15,317 nt of DNA from Anaerolineales bacterium UBA2317 (GTDB lineage: Bacteria > Chloroflexota > Anaerolineae > Anaerolineales > Villigracilaceae). Positions 1 through 5,662 of this stretch are shown in pieces. The position numbers and the translations under genes were made by a program. Numbering within the stretch: the first letter of the stretch is position 1; each line of letters opens with the position of its first letter. Under the pieces are notes generated by a model. The model worked only from the letters and a program-made list of their open reading frames with translations, had not been told where the DNA came from and searched no databases. Location of the stretch: the NCBI GenBank assembly GCA_002345215.1, contig DDVH01000019.1, positions 52,277 through 67,593 on the forward strand, read 5' to 3'.

Positions 1-641
1 CCTAAACCATAATTTGTTACATCTACTCGTCTTACCAAATTGTTATTCACATACAGCAAAAGAGAATTATCTTGGCAATGTAAGCCAATTTCACTAGAAG
101 GTGCAATATGCCCGCTGAACTCTGTGCTAAGAGGAATATATCTCGCAACGCCTTCTGTTAATTGCTTTCCGTATAAAAGGTTATACGTTCCATCACTGTA
201 GATATTAAATTCATACCATCCATTTTCGTTGTAACGGCAAATTAATCCAAATGAACCTGTGGATGTGATATTGGCTTTGGTTTTAATAAATACATTGTTA
301 TAAATATGCGCGTTGTGGATGCCAATCATCCATGTATCGGGTGAGGAAATATCAATACGCAACGTATCATTTTCAAAAGTTGTGGTGGGGAGATTTATTC
401 CGCCTGTTTGCAAAAAATCCCAGTAGGTAGAATCAGTTGTAAATTCATCAGTGAAGTATAAAGGCGGAGGCTCAGGTGTGGGTTGAGAAGTTGGGGTGAA
501 GACTAATGTCTCAGTTGCTGTAGCAGGCGGAAGGGTAGGAAGAGGCGTTTGTGTCGAAATAAATTCTGCTGTGGGAGGTTGAGTTCCTAAATTGCAAGCG
601 GTGATTAGGATTGAAAATCCAATTATAAAAATTTTTTTCAT
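1..641 (-). CDS. Putative lipoprotein with C-terminal beta-sandwich (LamG/DUF1080-like) domain, partial
   Basis: The frame is open from an ATG at 641 to the left edge, giving 213 codons with the C-terminus missing. The protein starts MKKIFIIGFSILITAC, a signal peptide with a lipobox (I-T-A-C, Cys16), so it should be a membrane-anchored, externally displayed lipoprotein. Residues about 20-62 form a Pro/Thr-rich linker typical of Chloroflexota surface proteins. From about residue 63 (YFTDEFTTDSTYW) the pattern of alternating hydrophobics and aromatics, with F-G-L-I-C-R-Y and W-Y-E-F-N-I-Y, resembles the concanavalin-like fold of 3-keto-disaccharide hydrolase/LamG domains. It is probably a binding rather than a catalytic domain (inference). 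It lies 23 nt after the upstream membrane-protein gene and is probably the last visible gene of the PadR operon. The purine tract AAAAAGGGG abuts the ATG with almost no spacing, so initiation may be weak or coupled. Confidence 0.8.
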   Translation of the reverse strand, partial: MKKIFIIGFSILITACNLGTQPPTAEFISTQTPLPTLPPATATETLVFTPTSQPTPEPPPLYFTDEFTTDSTYWDFLQTGGINLPTTTFENDTLRIDISSPDTWMIGIHNAHIYNNVFIKTKANITSTGSFGLICRYNENGWYEFNIYSDGTYNLLYGKQLTEGVARYIPLSTEFSGHIAPSSEIGLHCQDNSLLLYVNNNLVRRVDVTNYGL

Positions 642-664
642 CCCCTTTTTATAACACAATCTAA

Positions 665-1483
665 CTAATCACAAACTGGAACACCAATAAAACAGGGCCA
701 TTGGTCTATGATGAAACTTATTGTTCCTGCTGTAAATAGAAATGAAATGATAACGATAATTATTAGGTGTATGGGATGTGTAAATAAACTGCCACCTGAT
801 TGCAAAGTGCGGATAATTGGCATGCTTGCAATATAGCCTGAAATAATTGGAAACAAATAAAATGCAAAGGCGATGAATATACTTGGAACTTGAATTCCAA
901 ATACAAGAATAGATTCAGAATTTATTTCGCTAGGAATCAAACCAATAGAAGACAGCAATGAAAGTATGGCGATGAACAAGATAAGTACAGCACTAATTAT
1001 CAAAGATGATTTTGGGTTTGTGAGTAATGTTTGTTTTTGTTCAAGATTTGAATTTGTGTTGTCTTGTTTTATCCATTTGTTTAGCATAATGGGTAATAAG
1101 ATTAAAATAACCGTAAAGAGGTTAAACCATAAGAAGGAAAATAATGCAAATGGAAAGTCTTCGTTATAGTTTCGTCTGTTGACAATTTCCATTACGGCAA
1201 ATGGGAGAATAAGAAGAAAACTAATTAATGCAGATGAAATAAATCTTTTTGTGGTTGGCATAATATCTCCTTGTAATAGATGCTCTCGAAGAATTCCTAT
1301 GGATGTTTCAATAAACGTCCATAGGATGAAGTTGAATAGTGGTTGATTCGTATTTTGTTTTTCTTTATAAAGGTCATTAAATGTCTGTTGCATAGACTCG
1401 CTGAAACGCTCTCTAAATGTTCGTGGATACAATGAAAGTAGCTTGCTATAAAAAATACGAACGACACTTTTCTTTTGATTCAT
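665..1483 (-). CDS. Five-TM membrane protein with N-terminal 'prefix' helical domain (paralogue 3)
   Basis: 272 residues from the ATG at 1483, which has AGGA five bases upstream. A TTG codon directly before it lengthens the frame but lacks its own ribosome site. Residues about 8-70 are an amphipathic helical domain with LYPRTFRERF...MQQTFNDLY, resembling the prefix domain on acidobacterial/Chloroflexota MacB-like permeases and the HAAS-type domains that accompany PadR regulators. Five hydrophobic segments follow (about 81-101, 111-135, 160-182, 196-221, 238-259). The C-terminus is DQWPCFIGVPVCD; if the N-terminus is cytoplasmic, this tail with two cysteines lies outside. It is paralogous to the gene just upstream (6-nt gap), including the tail. 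No ABC ATPase or enzyme motif is visible. Function is unknown; a role as a membrane sensor or partner in PadR control is an inference. Confidence 0.85.
   Translation of the reverse strand: MNQKKSVVRIFYSKLLSLYPRTFRERFSESMQQTFNDLYKEKQNTNQPLFNFILWTFIETSIGILREHLLQGDIMPTTKRFISSALISFLLILPFAVMEIVNRRNYNEDFPFALFSFLWFNLFTVILILLPIMLNKWIKQDNTNSNLEQKQTLLTNPKSSLIISAVLILFIAILSLLSSIGLIPSEINSESILVFGIQVPSIFIAFAFYLFPIISGYIASMPIIRTLQSGGSLFTHPIHLIIIVIISFLFTAGTISFIIDQWPCFIGVPVCD
1259..1272 (-). promoter_or_regulatory. Internal Shine-Dalgarno and in-frame ATG at domain boundary
   Basis: The minus strand reads AAGGAGATATTATG, a full-strength Shine-Dalgarno with five bases before an in-frame ATG at 1261. That ATG is Met75 of the 272-residue protein, exactly where the soluble prefix domain ends (…REHLLQGDIM). 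Initiation here would give a 198-residue form with only the membrane part. The sites are seen directly; use as a start is inferred. Confidence 0.5.
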
Positions 1484-1489
1484 CAATTC

Positions 1490-2332
1490 CTAATCACAGT
1501 GTTGAACACCAATAAAACAAGGCCATTGGTTACTGATGAAACCTATCCAAATCCATGTGAGAAGCATTAACATCAACAGTACGATAATCAAACTGATTGG
1601 GCGAGCAAACAATGTTCTTTGCACCTGTAAAGACTGCACAATTGATGTTCGAGCAACGAGCGTGCCTATCATAGCTAGGATAAAACCTAAGATAGGAAGA
1701 ACAGTGTTATAGAAATTTGGTGTGTCAGAATCTGGCTGGTTAAGAGCCTGTATAAACGGTAGTTCGATTCTGAGAATTTGCATCGCCCATATTCCTATGA
1801 ATGGCAGTGCAAATGCCAGCACGATGATTTCAGAGAATATAGGGTTTGCGAGGATTTTCGTTATCATACTTCCTGACTCAGATACAGGACCTTCAGAAGC
1901 ATTTCTGCGCTCTCGTAGATTTTGCACGATTGGTGCCAGAATCAAGGTAAATGCCATGCCACAGATAAACAGTATGGTAAATAATGGGATGGGAAACTCC
2001 TCGCCTGCGGCACGATAAGATTGCCTATTCACAAATTCCATGAGCAGGAATGGGACGATGAGAAGAAAGCTAACGAGTGCTGATAATCCAATGGTTTTAA
2101 GTGTAGTTTGCATAATATCTCTTTCTAAAAAATGTTCTCTGAAAATTCCGATAGCCGTTTCGAGAAATGCCCAAAATACAAAATTGAATAAATCTTTGTT
2201 GGCTCTTTGTTTTTCATTCCAAAGGTCTTGGAATGTTTGCATCATAGAGTCTGCTAATTGTTCCTTAAATTTTTTCGGATAAAGACTAATTAGTTTTTTA
2301 TAAAGAAAATAAAAAAAATTTTTAGACTGCAT
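1490..2332 (-). CDS. Five-TM membrane protein with N-terminal 'prefix' helical domain (paralogue 2)
   Basis: 280 residues. The ATG at 2332 overlaps the end of the padR-like gene by 11 nt, implying coupled translation. Residues about 6-72 hold the helical prefix domain (LISLYPKKFKEQL..SMMQTFQDLWNEK). Hydrophobic segments follow at about 81-101, 114-136, 165-187, 209-231 and 245-267, with a charged cytoplasmic stretch at 138-160. The protein ends NQWPCFIGVQHCD, nearly the same as its downstream paralogue, with which it aligns over its length, so the two look like a tandem duplication. I recognise no catalytic residues and no transporter signature. Cotranscription with PadR suggests it is either a regulated envelope protein or part of the signal input, both inferred. 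Confidence 0.85.
   Translation of the reverse strand: MQSKNFFYFLYKKLISLYPKKFKEQLADSMMQTFQDLWNEKQRANKDLFNFVFWAFLETAIGIFREHFLERDIMQTTLKTIGLSALVSFLLIVPFLLMEFVNRQSYRAAGEEFPIPLFTILFICGMAFTLILAPIVQNLRERRNASEGPVSESGSMITKILANPIFSEIIVLAFALPFIGIWAMQILRIELPFIQALNQPDSDTPNFYNTVLPILGFILAMIGTLVARTSIVQSLQVQRTLFARPISLIIVLLMLMLLTWIWIGFISNQWPCFIGVQHCD
2111..2124 (-). promoter_or_regulatory. Internal Shine-Dalgarno-like site and in-frame ATG at domain boundary
   Basis: The minus strand reads AAAGAGATATTATG in front of Met74 of the 280-residue protein (…FLERDIM), the equivalent junction to that in its paralogue. The ribosome-binding match is weaker here (GAG core). Starting here would give a 207-residue membrane-only product. 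Confidence 0.35.
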
Positions 2333-2678
2333 ACGTGTTTGGAAAAAGTTTTCTTTCTTGTGCCACAGTCACAATGCGTTTGTATCGCTCTAATTCTGCT
2401 TCAAGAGCTTTTCTACCCGCCCCGGTAATTTGATAATAAATCCGCCTCTCATCGTCCATAGTTGGATCTACTTTTTTATCACTTTCTTTCACCAAGCCTG
2501 AATCTAACATCCGCTTCAATGACCCGTACAATGTCCCTGCTCCCATGCTGACTTTTCCCTGTGAATCTTTTTCAACTTGTTTCATGATTCCATAGCCATG
2601 TTTTTCTTCTTTTGATAATGCCAGCAATATATGAAAGACAGCAGGTGTGAGGGGTTGAATTTGATTTTTAGTTGCCAT
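2322..2678 (-). CDS. PadR family transcriptional regulator
   Basis: 118 residues from MATKNQIQPLTP. The ATG at 2678 is preceded by AAAGG with good spacing; an in-frame ATG at 2717 lacks such a site and adds residues unlike the family. It is a PadR winged helix: LTPAVFHILLALSKEEKHGYGIMKQV (helices 1-2), GAGTLYGSLKRMLDSGLV (recognition helix), DDERRIYYQITGAGRKALEAELERY (wing and start of the dimerisation helix). The C-terminal part is short, as in the small PadR-s1 type, which usually acts as a ligand-responsive repressor of neighbouring membrane-protein genes. It sits second in its own operon, 39 nt after the first gene and overlapping the third. It probably binds the inverted repeat at 3153-3175, giving autorepression (inference). 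Confidence 0.95.
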   Translation of the reverse strand: MATKNQIQPLTPAVFHILLALSKEEKHGYGIMKQVEKDSQGKVSMGAGTLYGSLKRMLDSGLVKESDKKVDPTMDDERRIYYQITGAGRKALEAELERYKRIVTVAQERKLFPNTYAV

Positions 2679-2717
2679 TTGTTTTCCTTTTTCGTTAATC
2701 AAGTTTACAGGAAGCAT

Positions 2718-3137
2718 TTACTTATTTTGGTCTTTAATCTTAAGGTATGCCTCTGTAAAACCTGCGAGGACTATCCCGATAGAAAATACCCAGAGCCAAG
2801 CATTCTCATATTCAGAGCCTTTTACTAGCAGTGCCGTACCAGCTGTTGCAATTCCCGTAATAATCCAGATGATTGTCGCCCCATGTTTTTTAAGTATTGT
2901 GTTCATCATTATATTTTCCTTTTCTATAGTTTCTTTGATAATTCCTACTATTGTGTCAGCGAAAGTCCAAAGTACAAATCCAAATAATCTATCTCCTGCT
3001 TGGTATCTCTCACAGCAGAGGTCATTGAAAGTTTGTTGCATTCCTTCTGCAAAGCGTTCATGATATGCCTTCGGGTAGAAGCGGAGTAATTTTGCGTACC
3101 ACTGTCGGTAGCGTGCGCTTGCATGTTTATATGTCAT
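2718..3137 (-). CDS. Small two-TM membrane protein with N-terminal 'prefix' helical domain (paralogue 1)
   Basis: 139 residues from the ATG at 3137 (MTYKHASARY…). A longer frame starts at 3152, but that ATG touches the -10 box of the promoter and would lie upstream of the expected transcript start near 3147, so I take 3137; the leader would then be only about 10 nt. Residues about 15-70 are the helical prefix domain (LRFYPKAYHERF..GMQQTFNDLCCERY). After it come two transmembrane segments (ATIIWIITGIATAGTALLV and AWLWVFSIGIVLAGF) and a short charged tail (LKIKDQNK). It shares the prefix domain, but not the membrane part or the cysteine tail, with the two larger proteins downstream. It is first in the operon. 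Function is unknown. Confidence 0.75.
   Translation of the reverse strand: MTYKHASARYRQWYAKLLRFYPKAYHERFAEGMQQTFNDLCCERYQAGDRLFGFVLWTFADTIVGIIKETIEKENIMMNTILKKHGATIIWIITGIATAGTALLVKGSEYENAWLWVFSIGIVLAGFTEAYLKIKDQNK
2907..2923 (-). promoter_or_regulatory. Internal Shine-Dalgarno and in-frame ATG-ATG at domain boundary
   Basis: The minus strand reads AAAAGGAAAATATAATG, with AGGA seven bases before two consecutive in-frame ATGs at 2909 and 2906 (…EKENIMMN). The site is again at the junction between prefix domain and membrane segments. Use would give a 63-residue two-TM protein. Confidence 0.45.
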
Positions 3138-3152
3138 AGGCGAAGATACCAT

Positions 3153-3175
3153 AATATATCCGTAATGGATATATT
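3153..3175. promoter_or_regulatory. Inverted repeat, likely PadR operator
   Basis: AATATATCC (3153-3161), five-base spacer GTAAT, GGATATATT (3167-3175): a perfect 9-bp palindrome lying across the -10 box and spacer. A third half-site, GGATATA, occurs at 3182-3188 just upstream of the -35. Such placement would block polymerase binding. Assignment to the PadR protein is by proximity. Confidence 0.7.
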
Positions 3176-3181
3176 TGTCAA
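3153..3181 (-). promoter_or_regulatory. Sigma70-type promoter of the PadR operon
   Basis: On the minus strand TTGACA (3181-3176) is followed by a 17-bp spacer and TATATT (3158-3153). This is a perfect -35 with a strong -10 at ideal spacing. The transcript should start near 3147. Confidence 0.8.
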
Positions 3182-3196
3182 GGATATAGTTAATTC

Positions 3197-3222
3197 AAAA
3201 ATCCAGCGAAAGCTGGATTTTT
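3197..3222 (-). terminator. Intrinsic terminator of ssrA
   Basis: Perfect 11-bp arms AAAAATCCAGC / GCTGGATTTTT around a four-base loop, directly after the tmRNA 3' end. Read on the minus strand it ends in a run of five T. It is nearly symmetrical and separates the tmRNA gene from the PadR promoter. Confidence 0.88.
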
Positions 3223-3228
3223 GATTAG

Positions 3229-3613
3229 TGGAGATGGCGGGAATTGAACCCGCGTCCGAAAGATTCGACTCTCGAAACTCTACGAGCGTAGCCTGCTGGT
3301 TTTCGTCATCACAGGCATCTCAGCGGGCTAGTAAACCTGTGACCATCTGCTATGTCTTTCGTGCATTTAGCAGAATCATGCACGGCACATTATCTTTGTC
3401 TCGCCCGGTCCGTCACCGGATAATGAACGGTGCCGGCGGACGTGACATCCTAAGATGTCATACTGTTATGTTCACCACACTAGGCGGCGAGGGGCATAGC
3501 AGCGTATGAAGTGCTTTTGTTGGCACTTGAGTTTTTGTACTGATTTTACGAGTTCGGTACACTCTCGGCTCGCATTTCGGAACCAGCCTCTCCCGTCGAA
3601 GCCTGTCATCCCC
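3229..3613 (-). ncRNA. ssrA: Transfer-messenger RNA (tmRNA)
   Basis: About 385 nt without the CCA end. It rescues stalled ribosomes with SmpB and appends a degradation tag. The 5' end reads GGGGATGACAGGCTTCGACGGG, the classic tmRNA start. The 3' end carries a T arm (GCGGG TTCAATT CCCGC) followed by CATCTCCA. GGGGATG pairs with CATCTCC over seven positions and contains a G3-U pair, the alanine-charging determinant. The tag frame starts at a GCC resume codon (3524-3522) and stops at TAG (3482-3480), encoding ANKSTSYAAMPLAA, which ends in the AA recognised by ClpXP-type proteases. CCA is not encoded: after the discriminator A the DNA reads CTAATC, so the tail must be added. It has its own promoter and terminator and is transcribed divergently from the response-regulator gene. 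Confidence 0.97.
3480..3524 (-). other. tmRNA proteolysis-tag reading frame
   Basis: GCC AAC AAA AGC ACT TCA…GCC GCC TAG encodes A-N-K-S-T-S-Y-A-A-M-P-L-A-A then stop. Fourteen residues with the terminal LAA seen in bacterial tags generally. Confidence 0.93.
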
Positions 3614-3641
3614 ATAAGGAGGACTATATTTTTGTCCTTAT
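3614..3641 (-). other. Hairpin in the 5' leader of pre-tmRNA
   Basis: ATAAGGA at 3614-3620 is complementary to TCCTTAT at 3635-3641, so the precursor segment just before the mature 5' end can fold into a stem. It is expected to be removed by RNase P. An alternative pairing uses AGGAC/GTCCT. Confidence 0.45.
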
Positions 3642-3650
3642 GCAACAAAG

Positions 3651-3659
3651 ATTATAGCA
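3651..3659 (-). promoter_or_regulatory. Extended -10 promoter of ssrA
   Basis: The minus strand reads TGCTATAAT, a perfect TATAAT with the TGn extension. No good -35 is visible at 16-18 bp. Transcription would start near 3644, about 30 nt before the mature tmRNA. Confidence 0.7.
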
Positions 3660-3693
3660 TGATGAAGTTAACGAAATGTAAGAACTTGTCCGT

Positions 3694-3720
3694 TATAATA
3701 GGTTAGATGATTCATAGAGG
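3694..3720 (+). promoter_or_regulatory. -10 box and ribosome site of the response-regulator operon
   Basis: TATAAT at 3694-3699 with no clear -35, followed by AGAGG at 3716-3720, five bases before the ATG at 3726. It forms a divergent promoter pair with ssrA within about 110 bp. Confidence 0.5.
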
Positions 3721-3725
3721 AAAAC

Positions 3726-4889
3726 ATGGCTGAAAGAATTTTGGTGATTGACGATGATTTAGATACCTTGCGATTAGTGGGTTTAATGTTACAGCGCCAA
3801 GGATATGAAATTATTGCCGCATCTAATGGCACTCAAGGGTTAGAAAAAGCATTTGCTGAAAAACCAAACTTAATTTTGCTTGATGTAATGATGCCAGATA
3901 TGGACGGCTACGAAGTAACACGTCGCCTTAGAAAAAACCCTACTACTTCTACTATACCGATTTTGATGTTTACTGCCAAAACACAAATTGATGATAAAGT
4001 AACAGGCTTTGAAGTTGGTGCCGACGATTACCTGACCAAACCTACTCACCCTACCGAATTGCAAGCGCATGTTCGCACCCTCTTAGCGCGGACACCCACC
4101 AAGAAAACAGATGAAATTAAATTACCTGCCACAGGCCAAAAAGGATTTGTGATTGGCGTTATCTCTGTACGTGGCGGATTAGGTGTTTCTACCATTGCCA
4201 CTAACATCGCGGCGGCACTTCTTACTCGCACTCAATCCGATGTCATCCTTGCACAACTCACGCCTGGGCTTGGCACATTAGGTATGGATTTGAACATTCC
4301 TAGCCAAAAAACATTAACTGAAATTTTACAAAGTACTATTTCAGAAATTACCAAAGAAAAAGTACAAACCTCGCTTGTGCCTCACAATTCAGGATTAAAA
4401 CTTTTACTGGCTTCTGAAAATCCACGCGATGTAAACTTGACTTCACAAGTAAAAAACTTTGAAGCCCTCGTTGCACAACTTTCTTCACTTGCCCGCTTCA
4501 TCATTCTAGACTTGGGGTCTGGTTTGCCGACCTACGCACAAAAACTACTCCCTATGTGTAATCAGCAAGTAGTTGTGTTAGAAGGTACACCTAGTGTTAT
4601 TCAACATACAAAAATACTGATTGATGAAATTAAGGAATTAAACATAAAGCCTGAGTCGATTTCCATTATCTTAAACAACCGCCAAAGAAGCGAAGCACAA
4701 ATGTCTACAAATAAAGTGCAAGATAAACTTAGTCACCCTATTGCCGCGACCATAACACCAGCACCAGAATTATTTTTACAAGCCACGCGTGTTCATTCAC
4801 CAGCGGTCATTTCACAACCAAGCAATATGACTTCACAGCAATTCCTCAAAATTGCTGATGCAATAATCAAGCGCGAAAAGGCGCGATGA
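3726..4889 (+). CDS. Response regulator: REC domain fused to CpaE/TadZ-like P-loop domain
   Basis: 387 residues. Residues 3-122 are a complete receiver domain: acidic pocket D9-D10-D11, phospho-acceptor D53 (LILLDVMMPDMDG), T83 and K105 (LTKP). After a short linker, residues about 139-387 form a MinD/ParA-type domain of the CpaE/TadZ kind, which in pilus systems positions the Tad/Flp assembly machinery. The P-loop is degenerate: where MinD has KGGxGKT this protein has R-G-G-L-G-V-S-T (149-156), so both the signature lysine and the phosphate-binding lysine are missing, and ATP hydrolysis is doubtful. Loss of Walker A lysine is known in TadZ. No other Tad genes are in view. It overlaps the sirtuin gene by ATGA, so the two are co-translated. 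The histidine kinase two genes on is its plausible partner (inference). Confidence 0.9.
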   Translation: MAERILVIDDDLDTLRLVGLMLQRQGYEIIAASNGTQGLEKAFAEKPNLILLDVMMPDMDGYEVTRRLRKNPTTSTIPILMFTAKTQIDDKVTGFEVGADDYLTKPTHPTELQAHVRTLLARTPTKKTDEIKLPATGQKGFVIGVISVRGGLGVSTIATNIAAALLTRTQSDVILAQLTPGLGTLGMDLNIPSQKTLTEILQSTISEITKEKVQTSLVPHNSGLKLLLASENPRDVNLTSQVKNFEALVAQLSSLARFIILDLGSGLPTYAQKLLPMCNQQVVVLEGTPSVIQHTKILIDEIKELNIKPESISIILNNRQRSEAQMSTNKVQDKLSHPIAATITPAPELFLQATRVHSPAVISQPSNMTSQQFLKIADAIIKREKAR

Positions 4890-5662
4890 GTTCTTTTTCA
4901 TCACAAACACAAACCAACATTCAATTCGCCGCGGACTTAATTCGCCAAGCCAAACATGCCGTCATCCTAACCGGCGCAGGAATCTCCACTCCCTCTGGAA
5001 TCCCAGATTTCAGGTCCACCGACTCAGGCTTATGGTCGAAGGATGAACCGTTAGAAGTTGCGTCATTAAGCACCTTCCGCACCCATCCAGAAAGATTTTT
5101 TGCATGGTTTCGTCCACTAGCAAGTCAAATTTTTTATGCCAAGCCCAATCCCGCCCATCAGGCATTAGCAGAATTAGAAAAAAAAGGTTATCTCAAATCT
5201 ATCGTCACCCAAAATATTGATACCCTGCACCAAAAAGCAGGCTCAAAAACTGTAATTGAAATGCACGGAACGATGCAAACTTTAACCTGCACTCAGTGTT
5301 ATCATCAGGTAAACGCCAAACCATATCTTGCCCCATTTGTTGAAACAGGTGAAATTCCGCATTGCCCAAAATGTAACCAGACTTTAAAACCAGATGTAAT
5401 TCTTTTTGGCGAACAATTGCCCCAAGCCGCATGGCACAAAGCGCAGACAGAAGCGCGTCAATCTGACCTCATGCTGGTTGCTGGTTCCTCATTAGAAGTT
5501 TTACCTGTGGCAGGCTTGCCCATGCAAACATTAGACCGCGGCGGACATTTAATCATCATCAACAATGCACCTACGTATATTAATGTTCGGGCTGATGTAA
5601 TTTTTTCAGAAGACGTTTCTACAATTCTTCCTGCAATCACAGAGAGAGTGCTACATGGCTGA
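4886..5662 (+). CDS. NAD-dependent protein deacylase, sirtuin family (CobB/Sir2)
   Basis: 258 residues, the normal bacterial size. It removes acyl groups from lysine using NAD+, releasing nicotinamide and O-acyl-ADP-ribose, in the cytoplasm. All family motifs are present: GAGIS (30-34), PDFRS (40-44), TQNID (108-112), catalytic H127 in the E-M-H-G-T motif, a zinc site of four cysteines (C135-x2-C138 and C160-x2-C163), KPDVILFGE (168-176), AGSSLEVLP (199-207) and IIINN (223-227). The GAGISTPSGIPDFR stretch resembles Thermotoga-type sirtuins, and the Tyr/Arg pair of class III desuccinylases is not obvious, so deacetylation is the more likely activity. It overlaps the gene before by 4 nt and the gene after by 8 nt, so it is locked into a two-component operon. 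Confidence 0.95.
   Translation: MSSFSSQTQTNIQFAADLIRQAKHAVILTGAGISTPSGIPDFRSTDSGLWSKDEPLEVASLSTFRTHPERFFAWFRPLASQIFYAKPNPAHQALAELEKKGYLKSIVTQNIDTLHQKAGSKTVIEMHGTMQTLTCTQCYHQVNAKPYLAPFVETGEIPHCPKCNQTLKPDVILFGEQLPQAAWHKAQTEARQSDLMLVAGSSLEVLPVAGLPMQTLDRGGHLIIINNAPTYINVRADVIFSEDVSTILPAITERVLHG

Noticed and set aside
1722..2282. Two plus-strand frames opposite the 280-residue membrane protein
   Set aside because: Antisense shadows of a hydrophobic coding sequence with no start signals.
2679..2717. Longer N-terminus for the PadR protein from the ATG at 2717
   Set aside because: No ribosome site; the extra residues are not part of the PadR fold, whereas the ATG at 2678 has AAAGG upstream.
3228..3509. 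Plus-strand 93-codon frame beginning with GTG over the tmRNA gene
   Set aside because: It is antisense to ssrA, whose structure fully explains the sequence; there is no ribosome site.
3614..3641. Riboswitch or leader regulating the response-regulator gene
   Set aside because: The hairpin lies on the ssrA transcript side, upstream of the plus-strand -10, and is explained as a processed tmRNA leader.
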